A stretch of 64,000 bases of DNA from Stenopsyche tienmushanensis (lineage: Eukaryota; Arthropoda; Insecta; Trichoptera; Stenopsychidae): the NCBI GenBank assembly GCA_008973525.1, contig WACJ01000076.1, positions 62,001-126,000 of the forward strand. Direction: 5' to 3'. Both the position numbers and the translations under genes were made by a program. This document shows positions 34,606 through 48,600 of the stretch, in pieces. The notes beneath the pieces are model-generated. The model was not told the origin of the DNA and searched no databases. It worked only from the letters and a program-made list of their open reading frames with translations. How positions within the stretch are numbered: position 1 is the first letter of the stretch; every line of letters begins with the position of its first letter.

Positions 34606-36447
34606 TGCCTAAGGGCCTGTTCACTGGAATCGGCGGGTTTTGGCGAAGCTTTTTATTGACCCTTCGCCATACATGCTCGTGACCTCACGATTTGTCCCAC
34701 ATGACCTCGGCGTCAGAGGTCTTTGTCCCGGAGAGGTCTGAAAAATTTTAAATCTGGCATCTGGACTTAATAATAGACTCTAATTTCCGGACTAAACTAG
34801 CTCCTTTCGAGAACTGGCAGTGAGTTGTTCGAACCCCCTATTCTTTGCAAATACTTGCAGCAGCCACGGGGGAGCAGGAGAATGTTTCCAGCAACACCCC
34901 CTGATTCATTGACTTCTACGCCTGGTGCGTACCTTTTTATTGTAAGCGTGTGTCTGCGTTGACCGCTGTAAACTGGTCGCGGTGGTAAGTGGTGGGATTA
35001 AAAAAAAACGCCACAATAAGAACAATCAAAATTTTGGTTTTTGTAAATCGTCGTCGGTAGCACCCGATCTGATCGCAGACTGATCTCTGTCAGTGTTCAG
35101 TTTTGGATTAAATCTTTCATCCGAAAATCTCATTAATGGGAAAGTTTTTGAGTGACGATGGGCCGATCTGCCCCGTCGCGTCTGTGGAAGTTTCGTTCCC
35201 GAGTGTGAATCTCGCGAAGCGTGTATCGCACCGACCAGCTTTCAATCCGAGAGAGCTTCGTCGTCGCCGGCTGGAATAGTTTTTTGTCCTTTGTCCAAGT
35301 TCGTGACGGATTTTTTTCTTTTTAAAAATCGTCATGCAGAGGATAAAACTCTGACGGGAGATCGGAACGAGGAGAGGAAAGGTGCGACGAAATGAAAATA
35401 CACATATATTGCCATTCGTTTATTCGTTTTAGATAAACCGACATTTGAACAGAGAGAGAAATCAGTCGAAAGAAAAGAAGGCGGCTCCGAGGCGGACTCT
35501 GAGCGACCTTCTCGGGCATCGACCTCAGAAATACATTATTTATTGTGAATAATTGTACATTGCACATTTTAACACGTCTCTTTGCTTAATATAATTTTAT
35601 ATAATTTAACAAAAATACCACAATGATAATTTGGGCATGGTACTTTGTTCGTATATATTTTAATAAAAATAAAAATAGATTTTCCAACAATGAGTATATT
35701 TATAATTATTTCCTAATATTTAGGACGTGCCGTTGAAAAAAAGGATAAATATTTATCATACATTAATACGACGGAAATTATAAAAAGATTAAGTTATATG
35801 ATTTCAAATTTATTCAATCTATCTAAAAATCTATCGTTCTTCCTCTATTAGACGTAACATTTGTGATTAGTCGAATTAAAATATGAAAGGAAACGACGTC
35901 TCGACGGAGAGGAGCGATCGTCCGGACGACGGAAGACGGAGAGTCGAGAGAGACCGGCGACCGTCGCGCGTCGTTCGGAACGAAGAAAATGTCAAACGAA
36001 ACGTTCGAAGAGAGTTAAAATGTAATTTGGCACATGGAAGTGTGAGTCGTTCGGCGTCGCGAGGGAGGCGATCCGCCTTCCCTCGCCGATTCGAGGAATC
36101 GAAGGAACTATTTGATAATCGTTAACCTTAAAATGTGAACTATAAATACCATCAGTGTACGCGCATAGTGTGTATACATTTGAGCATTCTTAGGTGAGTC
36201 CCGTCGCACGGAACGGCGAGAGACGCGCCCGCGGGGGCGCTCCGGCGGACCGGAAGACGGGACGAGGGCGGGACTCTCGACCGTCCGACGGAGATGATAT
36301 TTAATATATATCTAATAGGTAAGTATTTTGGACCATTTATGTACATCGAGCGAGAGAGCGAGAGCTCGCAGTCCGGCTCCGTCCGCGTGCGCGTCGACGG
36401 TTTAAATTTTAGTTTGCTATTTTAATAGGATTATTTTAACGTCAGTC
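34606..36447. other. intergenic region between the TTLL2-like and GPCR genes
   Basis: Mixed composition, CpG-rich in places, with no recognisable gene. It may include the distal 3' end of the GPCR transcript, which runs leftward. Confidence 0.35.
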
Positions 36448-36453
36448 TTTATT
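36448..36453 (-). terminator. candidate poly(A) signal of the GPCR gene
   Basis: AATAAA on the minus strand about 175 bp beyond the GPCR stop codon. Other hexamers lie farther left, so use is uncertain. Confidence 0.4.
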
Positions 36454-36510
36454 TAAAATTGAATCGTTTTGTTTTAAACTACGTCCGCGGATGCGAATTT
36501 AACCGAGCGA

Positions 36511-36563
36511 GACCGTCCGGGGCGGCCTCCCCCCGAGGGGGGGGGGGGGCGCCCCGGACGGTC
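36511..36563. repeat. 14-bp perfect stem with a C6/G13 loop
   Basis: GACCGTCCGGGGCG (36511-36524) and CGCCCCGGACGGTC (36550-36563) are exact reverse complements. The loop holds a run of six C and a run of 13 G. It lies in the likely 3' UTR of the GPCR gene. Confidence 0.8.
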
Positions 36564-36627
36564 GGGCCCCTTTCGATTTAGGCTCGCGTTTCGATTTAGG
36601 CTCGTATTTCGACGCGGGACTCGGCGC

Positions 36628-39600
36628 TCAGACGAAGGAGCGGCGGATCGGAAGCTTGATGAGGATCTCCGCGTGGTCGTCGGCGGCGAGGGAGTCGCAG
36701 GACTGCGAGGAGACCGGCAGGGCGATCTGCGCGACGAGGTTGGAGGCCTTCGCCGAGGAGTCGAAGCCGAAGGCGGCGCGCGCGGTGGTCTCGTAGATCT
36801 TTATGCACTGGTCGCCGTCGAGAGAGGAGGGGGAGGAGGGAGACGAGGGGCGGCGGCGCAGCGCCGGCGCCGAGGACGAGAAGGACGTCTCCGACATCCT
36901 GACGGCGTCCTCGAGGAGCGCGGCGCCGCGGCGCAGGAGCTCGCCGGAGTGGTGGCGCACGTGGCGGTGCCGCTGGCGCTGGTGCTGGTGCTGCGGGTGC
37001 TGCGGGTGGCGCGCGTGCGAGGTGTGGGACAGCGCCGTCTGCACGGCCGCGTTGGACGTCTCCACCTGCTCGGGCTCGAAGAGGACGACGCGCGACGCCG
37101 TCTGCATGCCGGCGTCGGCGGCGCCGCGGCGGCGCTCGGCGTCCGGCGAGGGGAACACCCTGCCCCTGCCCGGCCGCGGGGACTCGTCGTCGGACCTGAA
37201 GAAGAAGGGGCACTCCCCGTCGGGCTTCCTCGGGTCGTCCTCCGCCCGGGGGGCGTGGAGCTACACGGCCCCCCCGCCCGCGCCGCTCTCCGCCGGAGAC
37301 CCGCCGCCGTCGAGGGGGCTGCCGACCGTCCACGCCTCCAGCATCATATCTGCGTCTCCCTTCAAAATGACCGAACTCGCGTTAGCGACCCTCCCTCTCC
37401 CGCGGTCGACTGTCGTCGCGCGTCGTCCTCTCTGAGCGTCCCGTCGGTCTCCGTCGGTCTCCGTCGGTCTCCGTCGGCGGCGGCGGATCCGGCGCCCGGG
37501 AGCTACCCGAAAAGCGGCCCGACATTTAAATCGACGATTTCTACGCGCCGCTCGAAAGCGAGACCGCGCATAATCACGCGGCAGGTCGAAAAGTTTCCGA
37601 GGCTTCTCTAGATTTTCGAGCGCCGAAGCCCCGAGCGCGGTCGAATCCGCCGTCGCTCGTCGGTGAGATATTATCAGACATCAGTGACAGAAGCGGGGAT
37701 CGAGCGCGTGCGAGTGCGGGGAGCTGTTCGCAGAGGAAAATTCGCAGGGACGCGACGTCGGGAAGCGATCCGGGACGGGAGCGTCGGTTCTCCACCGTCG
37801 GCTCTTTCCGGACGCGGATCCGTTCCCGTCGCCGTTCGCCCTGCGATTTCGGTTCGGATCGGACTCTAAGAGCGGAGAGCCGACGGAGAGCTTCCGAAGG
37901 ACGCCGCGAAGCGAAACGTTGCAGCGCATGCGACATAAACATGCGAACGAAGAAAAAAGCGATCCGATCTAATCTCGACTACGGCAGCGACGCCGTTTTC
38001 CCGCTGCGTTCGCAGATTCTATTAGAAAAAAAAGCGAAATTCGAGAGGAAAGAAAAAGGCGTCGCTGCACGATCGAGAGCCGAGAGCGACACTCGCGAGA
38101 GGCGTCCGCGACGGAGTCGAGCGCCGGCATGCGACGTTCCGGTACAGAGCGAGCCGAGAAGCGGGGAGGGCGGGAGGGCGGGGGCGACAAACGGGCGGGC
38201 AACACTTACATATAAGAGGTAATTACCAGCATAGTGTGCGGGGGCGGAGGCGCCGGCGGGCAGGGCACCGGCTCCGGGCTGCACCCCTGCGGCTCGTAGG
38301 CGGGCTCACCTAATGGAGATGCCGCTGTAATGTGAGAAGACGTGGAATCGAGCGCCGACTCCGACTCCTCGCGCGGGAGGGGCGGAGGGCGCAGGCCGGG
38401 GGGGCGGGGGCTCGACTGACCTGCCGCGGTGAGCGAGAGCACCCATCGGCTCCAGTGCACGCAGCAGCCGCAGCACAGCTGCACGGCGGCCCGCCGGAGC
38501 GCGCGGTGCAGGCACAGGAAGAGCGCCGGGTTGACGAAGGCGTGCACGTAGGAGATGTGCAGCGTGATCTGCGACAGACGGGGCGGTTGGCGGCGCGCGG
38601 TCGGGGCGGGGGCCCCGGCCGGGCGCGCGCCCCGCACTCACCTCGTAGGCGAGCCGGTTCCCCAGCGAGGGGTGGTGCGCCAGCGTGACGAGGAAGAGCG
38701 GCCCCCAGAACAGCACGTAGGCCGCCGTGATGATGAGGAACATCCTCACGCGCTGGACTCCCTCCCGCTCGACCCTCTGCAGGTAGCTGCGCATCCTCCG
38801 GTGCTCCTCCGCGGCGCTCTGTCGAGAGACGCGATCCGGACTTACCTTCCCCCCGTCGGTTCGGGCGAGGGCCCGACCCCTCCGAGTCGACGGGGTTTGC
38901 GATTCTGAACTGACTCTCGGCGCTCCGTCGGCCTCCTGCGAGCCCCCCGTGACGCTGACGAGGGTCGTCACCAGCCCGGCCACCCTGACGGCCTCCACGT
39001 TGGCCTGCGGAACAGAATTCGACGCGTCAGAGAAGCGAAGGAATCTCGTCTCTCGCTCCCGATTCGGCGGCTCTCGAATTTTCGCGATCGCTACTTTTCC
39101 TAAATTCGTCGCAATCGTTCGTCTCATCGCATGCATGCTTTCGTTCGGGAAAAACTTCCAATCTCGGAGTTCTCGATATTCCGTCCCCGCCGGAGACGCT
39201 CGAACATCGGCAGAAGCCGCAGTGCGTGCGCTTTTTTACGTATTTCGTCGAAAGCGTTGCTTTTTATATGGATCTAAAGAAACGAATCGAATCTGTGCAT
39301 TCCTTGGATTTTATTTCGCGCTCGTTCTGCAACCGCGCAGTAGTATCGTTTCATACGTTTTCGCATAGCTTTTTACGCACAGTTGACTGTGTCTTTATCG
39401 AGTGGTGCGAATTAAAAGCCTCATTTTATCGCTCGTAAAAAGTTAACTCTGATATTTGCGATCTGTTTGCGCGCTTTGAACGTTTCCAAACGCGAAGCGT
39501 CTGTCGGTTCGCAGACGAGCCGTTCCGCAGCGCGCCCGAGCGCGACGCTCTCCGTCGCGGGGCGAGACGGAGGAGCTCCGACGGTGTCGAACGACGCGAG

Positions 39601-42600
39601 GGACGAGAGGTCCGGGCTTTCGAGCGCCGACGGCGCTTCCGGAAGACGGCCGTCCCTCGACGCTCTCCTCTCCGGGCTCCTTCGCCGGCTTCTCCTTCGG
39701 CTCCCGCGACCTCGTCGCTCCTCGCCGACCGCTCGAGACCCCGGTCGGCGCGCTCGAACTCGAGAGTGTTGCGAATCGAACGGTGCTTATAAAATATTGG
39801 TTTTCGTCGCGCGGTCGGAAGAGAGAGAGAGAGAAGACGGAGGAGGAAGCGGACACTGACCTTGGTGAGATCTCGATGGAGCTTCCTGAGATGGAAGAGC
39901 GTGAGCAGCACGCAGATGAGGTTGATGGCGATCCAGAGCACGTTGAGCACGTAGTGTCTGTAGGGGCCGTGCACGAGCGGGCACGAGGGGGCGCGCGGGC
40001 CCGAGTCGGCGCTCGCGGCCAGCGCCCCCGACAGAAAGGTGGGTCCCAGGTTGATCGTGATCGACGCGAACCATATCATGAAGGTGCCGAAGACCACGCA
40101 CTGCAACCGAACGGATCGAGGGTGAGGGATCTTCTCGATCGCGCGCGCGGAACGCGAGATCGGCCGAGGGGCGACGATTTCGCATCCCGCGCGCGGCCGT
40201 CCTTCCGAGAGCGGAGGCTCCGAAACGGCTCGAAGGGACGACGGGGAGACGCACTGCGGGAGGATGACGATGGAAATGTGAACGGGGAAAGAGGTCAAAT
40301 TGATAACCCTTCTTAATGTGGCCGATCTCGTTCCTTCGGCAGGATATGATGAAGCCATTACGATACAAATGTAGCTCGTCATAAAGTGAACGACGGCATC
40401 TGGCTATATTATTCCGAAATTCCCTCGATCTGGGGGATCATCAGCGACGTGTCGTTAATTCTGAGAGGAAGCGACGACGCAATTTATGTCCCCATAAAGA
40501 AACATCGCCGAGAATCGACGCTTCGAATCGAGTCGACTCGATCTTCATTTTTTAAAAACTAAACTGACAGCCCGACCAGCCGACGAAACGAATGCCGTGC
40601 GGATTCAATAGGTGTCTTGTTCAGTTCGAAGAGTCGAGCCCGCGATCGAAGTCGACGGTCAAAAATGGTAACGTTTAATTTTTTTTTTCCGTATCGTGTC
40701 TCGGACAGGATATTGAAAAAAAACATGTTTAGTAAAAATCAACTTTTTTCGATTCGATCTGACTGCGAGCTCGGCGGCGATCGAAATACTCTTTCCGGGA
40801 TTAATGTACATATAAGATGAAACAATTTGAAAACGATGCTATCGAAGCTGCAGATTTGCGTCAAAGTAACCAATTTAATTTAGAGCGGCAATAAAATGCC
40901 ATTGTTCCGCTTTACAGCTGAATATAAAATGGTTCGCAGATGAGCCCTCGTTTGATAATTGGATCGTAGGAGATCGCACGCTCGTAAAGACAGGCTCCCG
41001 AACTTTCAAAATTTTAATGATTTTCTTCGTCGTTTTCGGAAGACCGAACTCAAAAATGTCTCGCCGGTGTGGCACTTGGCGGGATCGATTTTTGTCGCAG
41101 AGTAGAAACGAACGGATCGCGTCCGCCGATTAGCAGGATACAAATTGTAATCTTCTACGGAACGAAACTCGACCCCGGCCGATGTCGGGGATTACATCTC
41201 AGTTGGAAATTACTCATATTTTCGGAGATTACGCGAGGAACGCTCCGCAACGTTTCGTCGAGATTTTCCTTTGTCGTTTTTCTTTTCGACTGCAAGAATT
41301 ATTTTAAAAATTAAACGTTCCTAGAAATCTAATTTTGAAATCGTACCGGGGCCGTCAGGTTGAGTTTTACCAACGTCGTTCTCTCGAATCTGCCAAATCA
41401 TTGTGCATGCTTACAATTTCGTCCGTTGTAACGTCATCGATGAGCATAACTGATATAAAATTCAAACATAATCATTTTATATTATATTTTTTTGACCAGT
41501 TTCAACCGGCCGTCGTTCGTCACTTCAGACATCCGATTGTGAACAAATTTTAATCGTTTCGATGACAACGAACGTTTCACAAAATGCAATAACGATCGGT
41601 TGAAATTGCATGCGACTTTCCCGGATTTCTTTCGGACAGTGAATTTACAAATCGAACGAATTCCCGGTATGTGTTTCTTCGTTGTTGAGAAAATATTCAC
41701 AATCCAGCAGTTTGCCAATGAGCATAATAATAGTATTAGTTTAAAAGGAAAGGAAACGCTTCAGGCTTTCGTGAGTCGCAGTGGTCGCACTCTAAGTTGT
41801 TTCTGCGTTCTTTCTTTTTTGAACCAGATTGAGAAATATAATGCATAAATATACTATTCGTCTTCTCTGCGTCGCCTTGTGTTCTTCGTGACTCCGTTTT
41901 GTATCGATCAAAGTGCTTCGAAATTTTGGATATTTCGAATTTTGTGGATAAATAATATGAGAAAATAGAAAGTAAAAAATAAACGATAAACCTAAAAGTT
42001 GTAAAAACTGATGGTATATATCTAAAATATATTTGTGGTATTTGATGGAAAATAGGCTCAATTTAGATGGTCATATTTCCAGCTAAAAATATAATCAACG
42101 AAGATGAAAATACATGTATATTTAATGTTCCAAATTTTAGTTTCCCCGTTTTCGTTTCTACTATATAATTTCTTCTGAGGATCGAAAAGAGAAAAAAAAC
42201 ACCAACGAGACCGTGAGGTCTTGCAGTCGGAGAAATCTCAAATCTAAAATAATGGGAATAGAGTAATTTATTACGTCAACAAAGCTGTGAACCGTTTCTC
42301 GGAAATATCTTTCGTTCAATATGATGTGATTCAGTCATAAATGTATTAATTTTGATAAAAAAAGAAGAAGCCTACTAGTCCTCGTTGCGGACCGTCGCTC
42401 GGCGTGCACTTTTTCAGTCGAAAGCCCCGACGTCTCGCTCTAGACGGCGATCGATGCTAATTTTAGATTTGAATAAATAATATCCGGTTACTGACTAAAA
42501 TTGATAATTTCGGCGCCAGATGTAGGTTTTCCGAAAGTAATATCGGATACCGAGTCTGCGGGTTGTCCTCGAAGAGGCTTCTTTGCCGAGTATGATCGTC

Positions 42601-45600
42601 TCGCATAGATTAAAATTGACTCCTTCCTGAATAATTTATCATTTAATGAATACATAATGTCATACGTTCCCGGATAATCATTTCGGAAGGGTAAATTCTG
42701 ATGTTCGTTTGCAGAGCCCGGGTAAAAGGCTATAGATTTTGTTTGAACTGTAAGCTTTGCAGGTTTTTATGAAAGCCAATCTGAACCGAGATAGGCGGTC
42801 GTAGTCGAAAAACGATCATCCATTCGTTTGCGAAATAAATCGAAGATCGCGAGGAACGTCCGCTTCTACGGTCGTCGAATTAACACCGAGGAGTCGTTTC
42901 GAAGGTTCGAATTGCGACCTGATCGCGGAGCAACTTTGTCAGACCTAATTTACAGTAGTAGACAACGAAATATCGTATTATTTGTTTTTTGCCGAGGGGA
43001 ACGGTAAAGCGCTGCGTATGTTTCTCGTCTGTATAGCTAGAGACACAAAGGAATTATCCGAATATAAAGGTTCATAATAATCCCCGGGGTAAAACTAAAT
43101 AAGGAAAAAATGTAGCACCATTTATTATCGCGTTCCTGTGTGCTACCCACTCATTTTAACGAAGAAAGAAAAACACAAATTTGCAACGGAGTAAAACGAA
43201 AGCGACTATTGAAGGTCGTTTTGTAGGGATATTTTTTATAGATTTACAAAAGCCTACTTTTTCAAGTAGAAAAAAATGTGCTTATGTAAAATACAGCATC
43301 TAAAAATGTATCAAAAAAAATTAATAATAAAAACCTCCCCTCGATGATGACGTGATGGCTGTTTTTCGCTCAGATTACGTACAAATGTGTCCATGTTGTA
43401 CTTTCTTCTTCTAATCGAGCAATTTTTCGAGGCTCGCGTGAATTTTGTATGCAGCGCATGATACTGGTTTTTCGATACGTTTTCGGATTTAGTCAAATTT
43501 TAGCTTCAAATATCTGACCTCGCGAACAATAGCCGGACGGGACTCGCAGGTTGATTTTGAAAAACATCCAAACTTGATTAAAAGAAAAGGAGTCAAATTT
43601 TATCATAACGATTCACGTCTTCTTGGCCCGAGAGAGTTTAGAAATTAAATTAGGTAGTTATGCCTCATCATTCAAAAATTTCCTAATATCTTCAGATTCA
43701 TATGTTTAGATCTATAGAATATTACATCCGAAGTAATGATTTCGAAATAGTGATGAAATTCAATAACCCTTTTTTTAAACTTATTTTAACTCAAAGCCGC
43801 AGTTATTTTAGAAGGGACTTTAATGTAGAGAAAGGAAAAGCGACTGTTAAATTATATTTTAGATGACTATTTGAAAAATTAATGATTTAATATCTTACCA
43901 GCCATATCTGATATATTTTCATATTGGACCGTGTATCCGTGTAATTCGAATTAGGATCGAATATTTTATCGCACACGATTTTTTTGTATCGGGAAGGGGT
44001 ATGAAAAATAGGAAGACGTTTTGCGGTTATTCAAAGGCATTTAAAGTAAATTTGCATTCGAAAGATGGAAGAGAGCACCCGAAGGGAAGAAATTTACATA
44101 GAGTCGTCCCGAAGACGAGCGGCCGCCCGTCGCTTAACCGCAGTCTCCCGGAATTCTAATTCCGGGAGACTGCCTTTGACGGCTTCATCTCGTAAATCAA
44201 CCTCTTCTCTCTGCACCCTCGGTCGGACTGATCGACGTGAATCTTCTCAAAAATATAATTACCTTTTCGAGCAGTCGCTTTCGACTGTCGATCGGCGACC
44301 GTCGGATACTTGCGATTGCGCTTTACATTTCATTTTACAGACTTCAAAACCGATCATCGGCGGAGGGACAAAATTTATTGCAAATATAAATAGCGAAGAA
44401 CTTCGATCGAAGAATTATTAAATTTATCTCGTTCTCTTTGAGAGATTCGCAATGAAAATTAAAATATTTCCACTCGGAATGCATAATTGATTGAACATTT
44501 TGGCGGCATCGCAATTAAATCTTTAAAAAACCCATTTCGAGTGGATCTATTTACATATTGCTAATTATAAATACGTCGTCGTTTCGAAATGAAAGATTCA
44601 TCTGTGTCTTAATTTATTATAGAAAAATGATTATAAAATTATCGCTTTGAAAATACTAGCTGGCGTAGAAGCATAGAACTAAAAATGATTGCCCATTTTG
44701 TTGGATCGTTTATAAATCAACGCTTCGCTTTCGAGGGGATCGAGACAGTGTGTATACGTGAAATTTCGAGTTTTAGCAGTTGAACAAATAATTCTAGAGA
44801 GCGTCGTTAAATTTAGTTTAGTCGTGTACGGTGCGGATTTATCGGCGAGGATAATCGAAATCATATCGATGAAAATATTATTTCGGAAGTATTTCGCTGT
44901 CTTTTATGAGCTACAGTTGTGATGTTCTAATAAAAAACCTGAATTGCCAAACTTCGATCACCCACAGCACGAAACGATATGATGTATTTTACGATTTCCC
45001 CTAATCGGGCAAGCGAACGCACAATATATGAAAATCGTTATTTTTCAAAGGAGTTATTCCCAATCGTTATTATTTTATCCTATTATGATTCGGAAGACAA
45101 TCCTCGGCGATCACGGTTCGCCCGGAAGAGGGAAAATCGTCCAACTCAAAAACGAAACTCTGATAGTCCGTTCGCCATGATTTAACATCTATTATATATT
45201 TTTAAAGGGATCGACTTCGGTGACTTTAAACTGGGACATTTCTCGAGAGCAGAGTCATTATATGCGAACTGTTTTCTTTTAAAACACAAATTTTAGTGCA
45301 CGCCATTGCTTTTATGTAAATTATCGTGTCAATGTCTGTCGAGAACTCGGGGAGCCGTGGCTCTCGATCGGTGCACGGCGGGTCTCTTACAAATTCATCG
45401 TCAAAGATTAAGCATTTGATCGAAGTTACTGATCAAATGCTTAGAATGCAAATTACTGCTGGCAGTGTTGGCAAGGGATCCTAGAAGAATTTTACTTCTC
45501 CTTACTGGTTTAGAAAAATAGTGGGCGTCGCAGCTAAATAGAAAAATATGTGTAAGTTCTTTTTTGTCGATAGTTGCACGGGAACGCGACACTGTCTGGT

Positions 45601-48600
45601 CGATCTCTCTGCGGCCCTAATGCTGAGAGACTATTGCAAGAGAAGGATTATCATCGGATGAATAAAAATGAGCGAAAAGAGAGGGTCTCTACGGGAACGT
45701 GCGTAGAGCCCGAATGATTTATGAAGCATGGGCGGATATTCGACGGACATTAATTTATGGTGAAAATATTTGAGGGGAGCGCGAGGTCGCTCTCGCTCCT
45801 CTCCATGACGAGATATTGAAATTGACACATTTTAACCTTTTGTCCATATTCCAAAATTCATTTTTAAATTCATGTACGCGTTAATCGGAAACGGTCCCAA
45901 ATATTGAAATTCATCAGTAGCGCGTCAAACGACAGTCTCGTATAATTATTCCGAAAAAGTGTACGTATACATATAAAATCGTAATATATGTACATACAGG
46001 GAATATTTTATAAAGATATGCAAAATGATGAAGGATCTACAGAGTTATAATTTCACTCCGACGCAACTGCTAAAACACTGATTATGGTGTACTCATTTTT
46101 TGCATTCTTTAAAAGCATGATAGCGTTTTGTTTTAACATAAAAGCATATCGGAGCAGCGATTTGCCATTCGGCCCGGCGATTATTAAATGTAAAGCTCTG
46201 TTCCTGGTTTTGGATCAGCGTATCAAAACGAATGCGTAAATTCGTTATTAACGAGTATCGGTAGGGTATCACTTGACTGGATGGATTTATCATCGGCAAA
46301 AGTTATCCTGTTATTTCAAAACGCTTCACAAGTTTGGCATTCCCGAGATCCGTTCACATATCCGGGCACTGCGTCCGATCGCGAAGCGCTCTTTCGGCGT
46401 GTCGTGTCAGCGGTCTGAGATACGGACCGGTCGGACACGCAGACCTTGTTACTCTCCGACTTCGGGGCATTTAGGGCATTCCAACAACTGTGGAAGTTTG
46501 TTTCTGAACGTTTGGACGATTATACTAGGGTTTCCAAAACCGGGTTTGAAAATCCGATTTCAAGCAAAAATTGTGACATTCAAAAGCCTGTTTTTTTCTC
46601 CTGATTTTTTTTTATTATCTAAAAATTTTGTACGGAAAATGTTGAATCGTTCACTTGACAGCATGTGCTCTCGAAATCGACACGACGACACGTCGGTCTA
46701 CGTCAAAGGTCGGGAGGAGCGGTTCGTGAGCCGCATGCGGCTCTCTGCATAGACGTTTGCGGCTCTTCAGAGAAAATGTTTGTAAGATATAGCAAAGCTA
46801 TCGAAAGCGATGCAAGTACACCATTTTAATATATTTTTTTTTTAAATAAAACAACTTGAACCTTTTTTTCTAAAAAACCATATCCTATATTTTATACGTA
46901 TGTATTTTACAAATATGCGACTCTTTGATACCTTTGTTATCGTGTTTCCATGAGAATTTGACTCTTCTCACTTGACAAACTGCCGACCCCCGGTCTAGAT
47001 AAGAAAAGGTTCTTCTCAAAAGATAGTTTTGAATCTTTTTCGCAATTAATTTTTATATTTATATAATAGTCAGGCTGGAGTAAAATGCGAACCCTCTAAT
47101 CGAAATCCGAAAATCTGAACTGAAAAAAATGGTCTTCAGTCTTTCACCGACATTCAGCTGAAACAAGTTAAGAGATACGCCAACCCAATTGTTTAGGCAT
47201 CAATAAATTCTGCAAAATCGGAAGATTGGAAACATTTTTTTTTTACTTACCTTAAAAAGCTTCTACTTTATTTACAAAATCCAAAAAATATATTGAAAAA
47301 AATAATATGTTAGCACTTGCTTCAAAAAATGCATATTGTGTGAAAACATATCAACAAGGACGTCTCCTAATTTCGCGACAGAAATAAATGCTGAAGAGGA
47401 GTGTGTAGAAATAGTTGAAGAAGATAAAACCCTTAAAGGAGCGTTGGAGATGTCCGTTAATAAATTATTTCGAGAACCGGTAGAAAAGAGTTCGGCAAAA
47501 CATTAAAAGCAAAATTCGCGCTATATCAGTCAACTAACCAAGGAGGGAAAATTTTTGAAATATTATTCGAATGTTTAAAATGCATTTACCTTACTTTAAT
47601 ACCCAACGAAAGTTGAAGTATTATATTTTCTGAAAACGTGTATCCTAAATCAAGAACTAGAATTAATATTTCATTTATTTTGTTTCAATATCTATTTCAA
47701 ACGACGACCAGAAATAATGGTATACTTTGATTGCCGGGGAATTAAACCGGGATTAATGTTAATTCTTTATGTAAGAAATATGTTCCGTTGGAGGTATAAT
47801 GGTATTATGGAAAAATGTAGAATTTCATTGAAACGGTTGTTTAAATAGAAAATAATCTCCGAACAAGCGAGTGGATATTTGCTAAAATAATACCACCGAT
47901 TGATGTCGAACGACGGTTGGGAAGCTGAAATAAATATTAAGATATCGGCCCGAATAATATTGTAACTGGTGCGAATTAAAATGATAGATATTCAATAATA
48001 ATACACCGAAAGAAGAGAGGAATTTCTCGCAGGAACCGCGAGGTGGACGAGACCGCATTTAATTGGATAAGTTTCCCGGGATTTCAGTCTTATATTATAG
48101 ATTTCATCTGAAACTAATCATACAACTGTAATTGAGGAAGTTCGACGGAAAGATTGAACCTTTCCGACGATCCCCGAGGAGGTGTAATCTTCGTCTATTG
48201 AGATTTCCCATAAGATCGGACGATCGTCGCACTTCCTCGATTTATTATATTTTCTCGAAAATGACTTTTCGCCGCTGCGCGAGAGGAATTTGTTTTTTTC
48301 GAAATTTTCAATGGCGACGAAGGAAAATCTAAATCGAACAGAAGCGCGAGGGGGGATTGAATAATAATCGATCCGAAAATGATAAAGTTTCGAAAGCGTC
48401 ATTTTGTGTCTCACTGACGATATTATGCAATGTTTGCGAAATCCTTTTGTTATTTTGAAGTCTCCGGCCGATCGTTTATCCGAGGACTGGTCTGCGGGAC
48501 GAATCCTCAGAGTCGAGATGAAACAGAACAAAAAGAGTCGAACACGCCACTATAATAAGTTTTCTCGTACGTCGGGCGGTATTTTTATGGCAAAAAATAT

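Noticed and set aside
35883..36125. Arg/Asp-rich 80-codon plus-strand frame
   Set aside because: CpG-rich low-complexity translation with no start context or splice sites. It looks like chance.
36673..37611. 312-codon plus-strand frame opposite the GPCR tail
   Set aside because: It is a GC-driven antisense frame (GVAGLRGD, RGGGGGRRG) with no domain, and the minus strand has splice-supported coding.
38206..38226. Read-through GPCR end MLVITSYM as the main C-terminus
   Set aside because: A good donor (CTG/GTAATT) and an in-phase tail exon favour splicing. Kept only as an alternative.
39426..40382. 318-codon minus-strand open frame around the TM4-TM5 exon
   Set aside because: Only 40100-39861 is real exon; the rest continues through introns into Arg/Ser-rich translation of CpG-rich DNA.
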